NCBI RefSeq assembly: GCF_900188375.1
Contig: NZ_FZOO01000011.1
Coordinates: forward strand, 99,308-163,307
DNA length: 64,000 nucleotides
Source of the DNA: Geodermatophilus pulveris
Lineage (GTDB): Bacteria; Actinomycetota; Actinomycetes; Mycobacteriales; Geodermatophilaceae
Direction: 5' to 3'
Below, one piece after another: positions 1 through 10,468 of the stretch (within the stretch, counting starts at the first letter, position 1; the number at the start of each line of letters is the position of its first letter). The notes below the pieces were generated by a model. That model was not told the DNA's origin. It ran no database searches and saw only the letters and a program-made list of their open reading frames with translations. A program made the translations under genes and the position numbers.

Positions 1-1
1 C

Positions 2-409
2 GCGCTCCCGCCGGCGCCCCCGACGCGGATGTCGGGCAACTTCGCGGTCCCGCCCGCCGAGGCCCCGTCACCGGCCGAGCCGGCGACCGAGCCGGCCGCC
101 GTGGCCGGGCCCCCGACGACGGTGCAGCCGGCGCTGCCCCCGGTCGCCGGCCCCCGGCCCGGAGCGGCGGACCAGGCGCCCGCCGAGCCGCCGGCCGCGC
201 GCACCACGGACCAGCCCACCATCAACCTGCCCGGCGGCACCGGCCGCCCGGAGGACGCGGCCACGGTCACCTGGCTGGCCGGCCCGGGGCCGGGCCCGCG
301 GCCGTACCCGCGGGTCGTCCCGCGCCGCCACCCCGTCCGCAACCTGCTGCTGTTCCTGCTCGTCCTCGCGCTGGCCGTCGGCGGGGCGTGGGCGGTCCTC
401 GTCGCCTGA
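2..409 (+). CDS. C-terminal part of a proline/alanine-rich membrane protein (5' end outside window)
   Basis: The reading frame is open from the first bases of the window, so the true start is probably upstream; an internal ATG at 29 is the first possible start inside the window. About 95 residues are low-complexity Pro/Ala/Glu-rich sequence, followed by a basic stretch (RRHPVRN) and one hydrophobic segment of about 20 residues rich in Leu, Val and Ala at the extreme C-terminus. That layout fits a tail-anchored or C-terminally anchored protein with a disordered cytoplasmic or wall-spanning region. No catalytic motif is visible and I do not recognise the family. It ends 87 bases before the chosen glyS start. 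Confidence 0.55.
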   Translation, partial: ALPPAPPTRMSGNFAVPPAEAPSPAEPATEPAAVAGPPTTVQPALPPVAGPRPGAADQAPAEPPAARTTDQPTINLPGGTGRPEDAATVTWLAGPGPGPRPYPRVVPRRHPVRNLLLFLLVLALAVGGAWAVLVA

Positions 410-496
410 CGGCGGGTGAGCGGCGGGCCGCGCCGCCGCGGCAACTACCGTGGACGGGTCACCCCGCCGACCGCCAGCCGGATGGAGCCCCGCGCC

Positions 497-1900
<1,404 letters not shown>

Positions 1901-2608
1901 TCTGAGGCGGTGGGCCGCGGCCGGCGTGGCGACGCCCGGAGCGGGCCTGGGCGCACGTCGTCGGGCGATCCCCAGCGGATCGAGCTCAGCCCGAACTCCT
2001 CATCCGCAGCCGCCTTCAGCCGGCTGACGGCGGGGAGCCAGCCGTCCTCGGCAGCACCGTTGGCTAGCTGCAGGGTCGCGGCCGCGGCGTCGACCAGTGC
2101 TGGATGCAGGCGGGGGCCGAGCAGCAGCTGCCGGACGTTCAGGTCTTCGTAGACCGCCGTCAGGGGAACGAGGTCGCCGCCGACGAGGAATCCCTCAGGG
2201 AGCGTCTGTCCGTGCCGCCCGCGGTTCACCTCCGTCGTGATGCGCTGCAGCCGGGTGAAGAGATCGAGGAAGGCCAGGTAGCGATCGGTGAGGATCTTCT
2301 CCTCGAACCCGGACCGCCGGCCGAGCCGCAGGCGCAGGTCCTCCGCGTAGACGTCGAGCCGGGCGGAGACCGCCTGCTCGACGACCGTCTTCGCCAGGAA
2401 GAGGAAGGCTGCGCCGACGGCCAGGAGCGCGACGACGATCGGGGAGTAGTCCCTCAGCCAGTCGATCAGCTCGTTCACGGTGGCCCCCTCGGAGCTGAGG
2501 GAAGTCCAGCAGACCCGTCAGCCCGGATCCAGTGGCAACGGCACGCCGAACGTGCGGACGGCCGGACGTCGAGGACGGCGCAGGTCGCCGCCTACCCTTG
2601 GTGTCGTG

Positions 2609-3766
2609 ATGAGCACGCCCGAGCCAACGACGGCCGCGCTGCCGCCGTTGAAGCTCGGCGCGCTCGCGGTCGACCCCGCGGTGGTGCTCGCCCCGATGGC
2701 CGGCATCACCAACCCGGCCTTCCGCACGCTGTGCCGGGAGTTCGGCGCCGGCCTCTACGTCTGCGAGATGATCACCACGCGGGCGCTGGTCGAGCGCAAC
2801 GAGAAGACGCTGCAGATGGTGCGCGCCACCCCTGACGAGGAGGACGCGTTCTCCGTCCAGCTCTACGGCGTCGACCCGGCCACCGTCGGCCGCGCGGTGG
2901 AGATGCTCGTCGACGAGCGGGTGGCCGGCACCCGCCCGGCGCACGTCGACCTCAACTTCGGCTGCCCGGTGCCCAAGGTGACCCGCAAGGGCGGTGGCTC
3001 GGCGCTGCCGTGGCGCCGGGTGCTGTTCCGCGACATCGTGCGCGCCGCCGTCCGCGCCGCCGGCGACGTCCCGGTCACCGTCAAGACCCGCATCGGCATC
3101 GACGCCGACCACGTCACCTACCTGGACGCCGGCCGGATCGCCCAGGACGAGGGCGCCGCCGCGGTCACCCTGCACGGCCGCACCGCCGACCAGCTCTACA
3201 GCGGCACCGCCGACTGGGCCCCCATCGCCCGGCTGGTCGAGGCCGTGGACATCCCGGTGCTGGGCAACGGCGACCTGTGGGAGGCCGACGACGCGCTGCG
3301 GATGGTCGCCGCGACCGGCTGCGCGGGCGTGGTCGTCGGCCGGGGCTGCCTGGGCCGGCCGTGGCTGTTCGGCGACCTCGCCGCCGCCTTCGCCGGCCGC
3401 GCGGAGCGCGCGCTGCCGACGCTGCGCGAGGTCGCGGCGGTCATGCTCCGGCACGCCACGCTGCTGTCGGAGGAGCAGGGCGAGCTGCACGGCTGCACCG
3501 ACTTCCGCAAGCACGTCGCCTGGTACCTGAAGGGCTTCTCCGTCGGCTCCGACGTCCGCCGGGCGCTGGCCATGGTGGGCGCGCTGGACGAGCTGGCCGG
3601 GCTGCTGGCCGGCATCCCGGACCAGCCCTACCCGACGGCGGTGCTCGGCGCGCCCCGCGGCCGCACCAGCCCGCCGCGCCCGGTGGCGCTGCCGGAGGGC
3701 TGGCTGGCCGACCGCGACGACCCGCGGCCGCCGGCCGGGGCCGAACTGCTCGTGAGCGGCGGGTGA
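2609..3766 (+). CDS. dusB: tRNA-dihydrouridine synthase, DusB family
   Basis: FMN-dependent reduction of specific uridines in the tRNA D-loop. The 385-residue product starts with the TIM-barrel FMN site (LAPMAGITNPAFR), followed by the family signature NFGCPVPKVTRKGGGS, whose Cys (about residue 119) is the catalytic general acid. The phosphate-binding pieces TVKTRIG, TLHGRT and GNGD come next, and the C-terminal helical tRNA-recognition domain contains DFRKHVAWYLKG. Start ATG 2609 gives the usual family N-terminus; the overlapping GTG at 2606 is possible. It sits upstream of a small membrane-protein gene that begins 5 bases after its stop. Confidence 0.93.
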   Translation: MSTPEPTTAALPPLKLGALAVDPAVVLAPMAGITNPAFRTLCREFGAGLYVCEMITTRALVERNEKTLQMVRATPDEEDAFSVQLYGVDPATVGRAVEMLVDERVAGTRPAHVDLNFGCPVPKVTRKGGGSALPWRRVLFRDIVRAAVRAAGDVPVTVKTRIGIDADHVTYLDAGRIAQDEGAAAVTLHGRTADQLYSGTADWAPIARLVEAVDIPVLGNGDLWEADDALRMVAATGCAGVVVGRGCLGRPWLFGDLAAAFAGRAERALPTLREVAAVMLRHATLLSEEQGELHGCTDFRKHVAWYLKGFSVGSDVRRALAMVGALDELAGLLAGIPDQPYPTAVLGAPRGRTSPPRPVALPEGWLADRDDPRPPAGAELLVSGG

Positions 3767-3771
3767 GCGCC

Positions 3772-4218
3772 ATGGCACAGGGCCCCTACCTCTACGACGA
3801 CGACCCCGCGCCCCTGCACACCGGCACCCCGCGGCCGGCCCGGGCGCTGATCCTCTCGGTCATCGGCGGGACCGTCGCCGTCGCCGTCGGCATGGCCGTC
3901 GGCCTGCCCCTGATCAAAGGCAGCCCGGAGGAGCAGGCCCGCGAGGTGACCGGCGTCTTCCTCGCCGCGCTGGCCGCGGACGACGTGGAGACCGCCCACG
4001 GCCTGCTCTGCGCGGCGGAGCGGTTCCGGCTGCCCCCGGAGGCGGTGCCGGCCGAGTACGCCCCCGACGGCGCCGGCGAGGTCACCGGCACGACCGACGG
4101 CGAGGTGGACGGCGCACCGGCGCAGCGGGTCGAGGTGACCTGGGACGACGGCACCACCTCCACCCTCACCGTGGTCAGCGAGCAGGGCGCCCGCGTCTGC
4201 GGGACCGTCCCGGGCTGA
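3772..4218 (+). CDS. small membrane-anchored protein of unknown function
   Basis: A 148-residue protein. The first 25 residues are polar (YLYDDDPAPLH), then a hydrophobic segment (about residues 26-48, LILSVIGGTVAVAVGMAVGL) anchors it. The remaining part (EEQAREVTGVFLAALAADDVETAHGLL) resembles the start of NTF2-like or DUF4878-like extracytoplasmic domains, which often begin with a helix describing a changing small pool of residues. Two Cys residues in the outer domain could form a disulfide. The start lies 5 bases after the dusB stop, so co-transcription is likely. No function is claimed. Confidence 0.7.
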   Translation: MAQGPYLYDDDPAPLHTGTPRPARALILSVIGGTVAVAVGMAVGLPLIKGSPEEQAREVTGVFLAALAADDVETAHGLLCAAERFRLPPEAVPAEYAPDGAGEVTGTTDGEVDGAPAQRVEVTWDDGTTSTLTVVSEQGARVCGTVPG

Positions 4219-4320
4219 TCGAGGACCTCCCCACGGCGCCGTCCCGCCACGTCCCCGGGCGGTGCGGCACACCGCTCCGGGGGTCCACGGAGCGACGGAC
4301 CCGCGTGGTACCCATGACGG

Positions 4321-4950
4321 GTGGGCGTGCGCGTGGCAGACCTGGTGGGCCGGGCCGTCGGCGCACTGCTGCTCACCGCCGTCCTGCTCGTCGTCTCCAC
4401 CGCGACGGCGATCTGGTGGACGGCGCGGCAGGACGCGCGGCCGGCGTCCGACGCGATCGTGGTGCTCGGCTCGGCGCAGTACAACGGCGTCCCGTCGTCC
4501 ATCTTCGCCGCCCGGCTCGAGCACGCGCTCAGGCTCTACGCCGAGGGCGTAGCGCCGGTGATCGTGACGGTGGGCGGCCGCGCCGACGGCGACCAGTACA
4601 CCGAGGCGGCGTCCGGGCGCGCCTACCTGGCCGACGCCGGCATCCCGGGGGAGTCGCTGCTGGCGGTCGAGGAGGGGGTGGACACCCTGGAGAGCATGCG
4701 GGCCGTCGGCACGGCGTTCGACGAGCGCGGCTGGTCCTCGGCCGTGCTGGTCACCGACCCGTGGCACGCGCTGCGTGCCGAGCGGATGGCCGAGGACGCC
4801 GGCATCACCGCGGACAGCTCCCCGACCCGGCAGGGCCCCGCGGTGCAGACCCGCACCACCCAGTTCCGGTACATCCTCCGCGAGACCGCCGCCTACCTGC
4901 TCTACCGGGCGACCGGCGAGAGCGTCGCCGGCGCACCCGGGATCGGCTGA
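4321..4950 (+). CDS. SanA/YdcF-like DUF218 membrane protein
   Basis: A 209-residue protein with one N-terminal transmembrane segment (about residues 8-30) and a DUF218 fold outside the membrane. The hallmark pieces are AIVVLGSAQYNG near residue 45, VTVGGRADGDQYTEA near residue 80, DTLESMRAVG near 120 and VTDPWHALRAERM near 140. Family members (SanA, YdcF, ElyC) are linked to cell-envelope barrier function; the biochemical reaction is not established. GTG codons at 4321, 4327 and 4333 are all possible starts. Confidence 0.85.
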   Translation: MGVRVADLVGRAVGALLLTAVLLVVSTATAIWWTARQDARPASDAIVVLGSAQYNGVPSSIFAARLEHALRLYAEGVAPVIVTVGGRADGDQYTEAASGRAYLADAGIPGESLLAVEEGVDTLESMRAVGTAFDERGWSSAVLVTDPWHALRAERMAEDAGITADSSPTRQGPAVQTRTTQFRYILRETAAYLLYRATGESVAGAPGIG

Positions 4951-4961
4951 GGGGGACGGCG

Positions 4962-5492
4962 GTGCTCGAGCTGGGCGGGGCCGACGCCGGCGGCGTGCTG
5001 CCGGTGCTGCGCGACGGCGCCCCGGTGGCCACGCTGCGCGCCGGGGAGGGCGAGGTCACCGCGGCCGCCGAGGTGGGCGGGCAGCGCTGGGTCTACACCC
5101 GGCGCGGCGCCGAGCTGACCGCCCGCCGGGTCGGCGACCCGGAGGACGCGGTGCGGCTGCGGGCCCGCCGGACGTCGGTGTGGAAGGGCACCTGGGCGGT
5201 GGAGCTGGAGGGCCTGGCGGTCGACGTGGCCAACACGTCGGTGTGGCGGGGCACCCGCCGCTACTCCGCGGTCGGTCGGCGGCTGGCCGACAGCGGCAGC
5301 ACCGGCGGGTGGACGCCGCGGCCCACCCTGGACCCTGATCCCGCGCTGCCGCTGGAGCACGCGGTGTTCCTGCTGTGGGTGGAGCTGGCCGCCAGCCACC
5401 GGGTCGGCGACGGCGCCGGCGTGCTCGTCGCCGGAGCCGACGGGGGCGCCGACGGTGGCGCCGACGGCGGCGGGGGCGGGGGCGGGGACTGA
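4962..5492 (+). CDS. hypothetical protein with Gly/Asp-rich tail, coupled to dnaG
   Basis: A 176-residue product starting at GTG 4962, 11 bases after the previous stop, and ending in TGATG that overlaps the dnaG start by one base. The body is beta-rich, with alternating hydrophobic residues and Arg-Trp pairs (RWVYTRRGAEL, VWKGTWAVEL), reminiscent of tubby/scramblase-like small beta domains. The last 30 residues are a low-complexity run of Gly, Ala and Asp. The tight coupling to dnaG suggests conserved co-expression. I do not recognise the family with certainty. Confidence 0.7.
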   Translation: MLELGGADAGGVLPVLRDGAPVATLRAGEGEVTAAAEVGGQRWVYTRRGAELTARRVGDPEDAVRLRARRTSVWKGTWAVELEGLAVDVANTSVWRGTRRYSAVGRRLADSGSTGGWTPRPTLDPDPALPLEHAVFLLWVELAASHRVGDGAGVLVAGADGGADGGADGGGGGGGD

Positions 5493-7375
5493 TGGCCGGG
5501 CGGGGACGCATCCGGGCCGCGGACATCGCGCTGGTGCGCGAGCGGTCCAGGATCGACGAGGTCGTCGGCGAGCACCTGCAGCTCAAGCGGGCTGGCGGCG
5601 GCAGCCTCAAGGGGCTGTGCCCGTTCCACGACGAGAAGTCGCCGTCCTTCCACGTCACTCCGTCGAGAAACCTGTTCCACTGCTTCGGTTGCGGAGTGGG
5701 TGGAGACGTCATCTCCTTCATCCAGCAGATCGACCACCTGACCTTCACCGAGGCCGTCGAGCTGCTGGCCGGACGGGCCGGGGTGGACCTGCACTACGAG
5801 GACGACGGCGGCCGGCCCACCGGCGCCCCGGACCGCGCGCAGGCCGGCCAGCGGGCCCGGCTGGTCGCGGCGAACACCGCGGCGGCGGCCTTCTACGCCG
5901 CGCAGCTGGGCAGCCCGGAGGCCGCGCCGGCCCGGCAGTTCCTCGCCGACCGCGGCTTCGACCGCCAGGTGGCCCTCGACTTCGGCTGCGGCTTCGCCCC
6001 CGGCGGGTGGGACGGGCTGACCCGCCACCTGCGCGCGCAGGGCTGGTCCCAGCAGGAGCTGGTGACCGCGGGCCTGGCCAAGGAGTCCAGCCGCGGCACG
6101 CTCATCGACCGGTTCCACCGCCGGCTGGTCTGGCCGATCCGGGACATCACCGGCGACGTCATCGGCTTCGGTGCCCGCAAGCTCATGGACGACGACCCGG
6201 GCCCGAAGTACCTCAACACCCCGGAGACGCCGCTGTACAAGAAGAGCGGTGTGCTCTACGGCATCGAGCGGGCCAAGCGCGACATCGCCCGCCGGCACCA
6301 GGCCGTCGTCGTCGAGGGCTACACCGACGTCATGGCCTGCCACCTGGCCGGGGTCACCACCGCCGTCGCCTCCTGCGGCACCGCGTTCGGCCCGGAGCAC
6401 ATCGGGGTGCTGCGCCGGCTGCTCATGGACCAGGACGAGTTCCGCGGCGAGGTCATCTACACCTTCGACGGCGACGCCGCCGGGCAGGCCGCCGCGATGA
6501 AGACCTTCGCCGAGGACCAGCGCTTCGTCGGACAGACCTTCGTCGCCGTCGAGCCCGACGGCCGCGACCCGTGCGAGCTGCGGCAGGCGCACGGCGACGC
6601 CGCCGTCCGCGACCTGGTGGGGCGGCGGACGCCGCTGATCGCGTTCGTCCTCAAGACCACGCTGGCCGGCTACGACCTGGACACCGTCGAGGGCCGGGTG
6701 GCCGCCCTGGACAAGACCGTGCCGCTGGTCGCCCAGATCAAGGACCACGCGCTGCGCCCCGCCTACGCCCGGCAGCTGGCCGGGATGATCGGCAACACCG
6801 ACGAGGCCGAGGTGCTCGACCGCATCCGCCGGATCACCGGCGACACCGGCGGGCCACCGCAGCGCGGGCGAGCGCGGACGCCGCAGAAGAGTGCCGACGA
6901 CGTCGCCGTGGAGGTCGAGCGGGAGGCGGTCAAGGCGGCCCTGCAGAGCCCGGAGCTCGCCGGGCCGTCCTTCGACGCCGTCCCGGTCGAGGCCTTCACC
7001 GACCCCGACCTGGCCGCGGTGGCCGCCGCGGTGGCGGCCGCCGGGGGAGCGGCCGCGACCCGGGTCTCCGGTGCGGAGTGGCTCGATGTCCTGGCCGCGC
7101 ACTGCACCCGGGACAGCGCGTCGGCGCTGCTGACCGCGCTGGCCGTCGAGCCGATGCGCGCGGCCGGCGAGGCGGACGCCGTCTACGTCGGCGCGGTGCT
7201 GGCCCGGCTGGAGGAGATGCACACCGTGCGGCAGGTGGCCGCGCTCAAGGGCAGGCTGCAGCGGATGAACCCGGTCGAGGCCGGCGACGAGTACATGCGG
7301 GCGTTCGGCCGGCTGATGGCGCTGGAGCAGCAGGCGATCTCGCTGCGCAAGCGGGCAATGGGCGGGCTGGGATGA
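5492..7375 (+). CDS. dnaG: DNA primase DnaG
   Basis: Synthesises RNA primers at the replication fork. The 627-residue protein shows the N-terminal CHC2 zinc ribbon (C43, H46, C64, C67 in CPFHDEKSPSF and FHCFGCG), then the catalytic core with the TOPRIM acidic signature (VVVEGYTDVMA near residue 275) and the metal-binding YTFDGDAAG. The C-terminal helicase-interacting domain (about 480-627) contains YVGAVLARLEEMHTVRQVAALK. The ATG overlaps the stop of the upstream gene (TGATG), and the 3' end overlaps the next gene by four bases (ATGA). Confidence 0.97.
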   Translation: MAGRGRIRAADIALVRERSRIDEVVGEHLQLKRAGGGSLKGLCPFHDEKSPSFHVTPSRNLFHCFGCGVGGDVISFIQQIDHLTFTEAVELLAGRAGVDLHYEDDGGRPTGAPDRAQAGQRARLVAANTAAAAFYAAQLGSPEAAPARQFLADRGFDRQVALDFGCGFAPGGWDGLTRHLRAQGWSQQELVTAGLAKESSRGTLIDRFHRRLVWPIRDITGDVIGFGARKLMDDDPGPKYLNTPETPLYKKSGVLYGIERAKRDIARRHQAVVVEGYTDVMACHLAGVTTAVASCGTAFGPEHIGVLRRLLMDQDEFRGEVIYTFDGDAAGQAAAMKTFAEDQRFVGQTFVAVEPDGRDPCELRQAHGDAAVRDLVGRRTPLIAFVLKTTLAGYDLDTVEGRVAALDKTVPLVAQIKDHALRPAYARQLAGMIGNTDEAEVLDRIRRITGDTGGPPQRGRARTPQKSADDVAVEVEREAVKAALQSPELAGPSFDAVPVEAFTDPDLAAVAAAVAAAGGAAATRVSGAEWLDVLAAHCTRDSASALLTALAVEPMRAAGEADAVYVGAVLARLEEMHTVRQVAALKGRLQRMNPVEAGDEYMRAFGRLMALEQQAISLRKRAMGGLG

Positions 7376-7953
7376 GGGTCTTCGACCGGGTGCGGCAGCG
7401 GTTCGCGCGGCCGCCGGAGCCCGTGCGGGCGGTGGTCCTCGCCTCGCCGGATCCCCACGAGCGGGTGCTGGCCTGGGGCGTCCTCGTGCGCGACGGCGGG
7501 TGGCTGGTCGCGACGTCCCGGGGGCTGCGCCTGGTGCCGGCCGACCTGCCGCTGACGGAGGCCGGCGAGGTCGGCGTCCTGCCGTGGCACCAGGTGGGCA
7601 CGGCACGGTGGACGGCGACCGCCGACGGTGGGGGCCACGTCGAGGTGACGCCGCTCACCGAGGTGGAGCCCGGGGTGCAGGCGCGGCTGCCGGTCGAGCG
7701 GCACGCGCTGTCCGACGCGGGGGGCCTGCCGCCCGTCGTCCGCCGGCGGGTGGACGAGACCGTGGTCGCCAGCCGGCGCGTCCCGCTGCCCGACCGGGGC
7801 GGGGTGGTGCTGGTCGCCCGGCGGCTGCCCGGCCAGGCGGCGCGGGAGTGGACCGTGGTCTTCGACGACGACGCCGACCGCAGCGACCCGGCCGCGCGTG
7901 AGGTCGCGCGGCAGAGGCTCGCCGAGGTGGTCGCGGCCGACCAGCCCGACTGA
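7372..7953 (+). CDS. hypothetical protein translationally coupled to dnaG
   Basis: A 193-residue product beginning at an ATGA overlap with the dnaG stop. The sequence is a regular beta-rich domain with Trp at strand positions (AWGVLVRDGGWLVATSRGLRL, PWHQVGTARWT), a layout seen in PH-like or tubby-like folds. It ends in a short acidic segment and a helix. There is no signal peptide or membrane helix. I do not know its role; its position suggests co-transcription with dnaG. Confidence 0.75.
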   Translation: MRVFDRVRQRFARPPEPVRAVVLASPDPHERVLAWGVLVRDGGWLVATSRGLRLVPADLPLTEAGEVGVLPWHQVGTARWTATADGGGHVEVTPLTEVEPGVQARLPVERHALSDAGGLPPVVRRRVDETVVASRRVPLPDRGGVVLVARRLPGQAAREWTVVFDDDADRSDPAAREVARQRLAEVVAADQPD

Positions 7954-7956
7954 GGG

Positions 7957-8268
7957 TCAGACCCCGCCGGTGGTGTCCGGCGGCGGCACCGGCGCGCTCG
8001 ACGGCCGGGTCGGGCCGGACGCCGCGCGGGCGCGGGGGGCCGACTCCGGCCCGCCGGGCGTCGCGTTGCCGCCCAGGCCGATCCGGGCCTTGGCCGAGTT
8101 GACCACGCCGTCGGCGCGGGCCTGGGCCATGCCCGCCAGCCCCTGCAGCTGCGGGTTGTCCTTGGCCTGCTCCCAGGCGCGGCGGATCTGCTCGTACCGC
8201 TCCGTGCCCGCCTTCGCGCCGAGCACGTAGCCGGCGCCGAAGCCGACGAGGAAGGACAGCTTCGCCAT
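7957..8268 (-). CDS. YtxH-like small membrane-associated protein
   Basis: A 103-residue protein whose first 20 residues (MAKLSFLVGFGAGYVLGAKA) match the short GxGxxxGxxxG-type hydrophobic N-terminus of YtxH-domain proteins. An amphipathic helix (ERYEQIRRAWEQAKDNP) and a disordered Pro/Ala-rich tail follow. Such proteins are usually annotated as stress-associated, but their function is not defined. It converges with the gene downstream of dnaG, with only three bases between the stops. Confidence 0.8.
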   Translation of the reverse strand: MAKLSFLVGFGAGYVLGAKAGTERYEQIRRAWEQAKDNPQLQGLAGMAQARADGVVNSAKARIGLGGNATPGGPESAPRARAASGPTRPSSAPVPPPDTTGGV

Positions 8269-8408
8269 GGAGAACCCCCAGGTGGGACGCGGGACGGTGG
8301 ACGATCAACCTAGCCGCGCCGGGAGTGGTGCGCGACGCGGAGGGTCGTCCGCGGCCGGCCGCGCGGCGTGCGGTAGCCTCGTCGCTGCGCGCGGGCGACC
8401 CCCGCCGT

Positions 8409-8481
8409 TCCCCCGTAGCTCAATTGGCAGAGCATGCGACTGTTAATCGCAGGGTTATTGGTTCGAGTCCAATCGGGGGAG
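8409..8481 (+). tRNA. tRNA-Asn (anticodon GTT)
   Basis: The acceptor arms TCCCCCG (8409-8415) and CGGGGGA (8474-8480) pair perfectly and the discriminator base is G, as expected for tRNA-Asn. The D-arm follows TAGCTC; the anticodon stem TGCGA/TCGCA encloses the loop CTGTTAA with GTT at 8442-8444; the T-arm holds GGTTCGAGTCC. CCA is not encoded. The 3' half (8445-8482) is repeated at 18915-18952, so this gene appears to have served as an integration target. Confidence 0.97.
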
Positions 8482-8483
8482 CA

Positions 8484-9197
8484 AAACCGCAGGTCAGACG
8501 GCAGCCAGCTCCTTGAACGTCCGAGCGGGCCATGGAAAACCCATGATCTAGGTGCGGATCCTGGCGCCTCAGCGAGCTGCGGTCGGATCAGCGCAGTCGC
8601 GGAGCTCGATGGGCCAGTCGATGCCGGACGCCAGGCAGCCGAGGTGCCGGGGGAGGATCAGGCTCAGCTTGGCGGGTCGGCAAGGTCGCCACCACCGGCG
8701 CCGCCGCTGTCCTCGAGACGCTCGGCTCCTGACCGGCATGACGGACCAGCAAACTCCTGTCCGCCACGACGCTCGCAGTACAGAGCGACGGAGTCCTGGG
8801 TCGCATAGCCGGACTTCTGATGCGTGGACGCGCCGCGCGGATCCTTAAATGCTGTGTGAGCACGCTCGTGTTGGAGGAGCTCGGACCGGCGGCGGATGAC
8901 CAGCTGTCGCACCTCCCCGTTGCTGGATGAGTGCACACTCCTGTCGCGTAGTTCCCCGAGCAGCGCGATGCCTCGCGCGCATGGGACGAAGTCCTCGCTA
9001 GCCGCAGCGGAGGATCGGCCGTCCGGTACGCCGTTCCAGACTGGCCCACGTTTGGGGTCAGCGCCAGATACGCCCTATTCCATTCGCCGTATGACGACAC
9101 CTCGGATGGCAGGTTTCCTCTGGTTGTGAGAAGGCCCCGGGACTCATCGTCACGAGACCGTTCAGCACACACCGGCTTCCTGCGGATTGCGCACCTC
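8484..9197. other. gene-poor stretch after tRNA-Asn; possible decayed coding
   Basis: Base composition is visibly lower in G and C than in the flanking genes. No recognisable family is found. One minus-strand frame (8664-8936) holds a plausible charged helical segment (VRQLVIRRRSELLQHERAH) that stays open upstream to about 9070 but lacks a convincing start. It could be a remnant of an accessory gene. I treat this stretch as degraded island DNA. Confidence 0.4.
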
Positions 9198-9967
9198 TCA
9201 GCCGATGCGCAAAGCGATTCGATCCACGTGACTCTTCACCCAAGCCCTGTAGTTCGCGACTCCTCGCCTGTACTCGACAGCCTCCCCCTCGACATCCACC
9301 TCCGGCTTGGGGATGCCTCCTGGGATCATCTCGAATAGCCCGAGCTCCAGATGTGGATCTAGTCCTCTGTGACAAGTGTGGCATGGGGTTATCAGGTTGC
9401 CCGGCTCAGTCAGCCCCCTTTGCCGTGCGGCCAGATATGGTGCACGTGCAGCTCAAGGCCGACGTAATCGGCAGACCGCCGGCCACAGGCTCTGCAGCGG
9501 TAGTCGTCTCGCCTCAACACATCCATGCGAAGTTTTGGAGTAGGCGCATGCCGTAGAGCTTTCGGTTGCACATCTGCCATCGAGCGGACACCCCACCAGC
9601 TTGGCGCACACTCGACGGGCTCGAAGAGTCTCGGAAATCGTCCTCGAGCGATGGACTCCTCAACATGAGCATTGCCTCCGGCGCGCAGGAAGAACGAAAG
9701 TGTTCCGAGGTCAGCGACTACAATCGACGTCTGGCCGACGTCTCCCCATGCTCTGCGCATGCTAAGCGCGTTGACCGGAGCGGAGACCCTCAACTCCCAA
9801 TAGGGCTTTGCGCCTGGGCCCACATATATCGTTTGGCTTGCCCAGCGGATGTGGCCATCGTCTGTCGCGGTCAGAGTCAACGCGTAGTAGATCGCATCAA
9901 GATCAACGCGGGCCAGGGCGCTTCGCAGCCGGGTCGCCGTCCCTTCGTCCAGGGCCATGCCTCCCAT
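9198..9967 (-). pseudogene. HNH endonuclease gene broken by a one-base frameshift
   Basis: The upstream frame (start ATG 9967 or 9958) reads about 185 residues to a stop at 9410 and ends in an HNH core: RRDDYRCRACGRR, then HVHHIWPHGKGG. If one C is added to the C-run at 9414-9418 (+ strand), the frame continues into LTEPGNLITPCHTCHRG, the classic HNH completion with Asn and the second Cys pair, and runs to a stop at 9198. The restored protein would be about 256 residues. The N-terminal 120 residues are not recognised. Either the gene is inactivated or the homopolymer was miscalled. Confidence 0.85.
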
Positions 9968-10468
9968 CTTCCCTGGCACCAGTGACGCGTCCAACGCGAC
10001 TCGTCCATGGTCCACGGGTTGCGCCGCCCCTGGGGTGGCCGGTGGCGAAGCCGGTGTTTGGATGGGGGCGCAGCCCACCCCTGGGGACGACCAAGACGAC
10101 GACCGACGCGATGAGGACGCCATCGATCCGGGCGGCAACGAGCCGCTGACCCGGGAAGGCGGCCGCGGCCACCGTGATTAGAGCGGGGTTGAATGCGTTG
10201 GCCAGTGCCGCACGAGACCCGCTGATGCCTGGCACCGCCCAACGCCGCGACGGCGTCCCAGAATGCCTCGGCGCCCAAGCCCGGCCCGGCCGCCGGTAAG
10301 CCGGTCGAGCGGGCTGCGGCCTTGGTCAACGCGGCAGGCGGCAGGTCGGCCACGGTCGGGAACATGCGCAGCCGCTCACTTGCGGGCGACGATCGTCAGC
10401 AGGGACCAGGTGTCGGCAGAGCCAGCTTGGTAAGGGTGGCCCCGCATGGTGACGTAGCCGAATCCACG
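9968..10468. other. remnant coding DNA of uncertain origin
   Basis: On the minus strand two different frames each hold protein-like pieces. One is at about 10225-10365 (MFPTVADLPPAALTKAAA). The other is at about 10060-10235, where ANAFNPALITVAAAAF and a hydrophobic IDGVLIASVVVLVV could be membrane segments. They are out of frame with each other and flanked by stops. A further minus frame ends near 10376. I read this as decayed genes and cannot name the families. Confidence 0.35.

Noticed and set aside
8434..8808. 124-residue plus frame starting inside tRNA-Asn
   Set aside because: Begins within the tRNA gene and has no family features.
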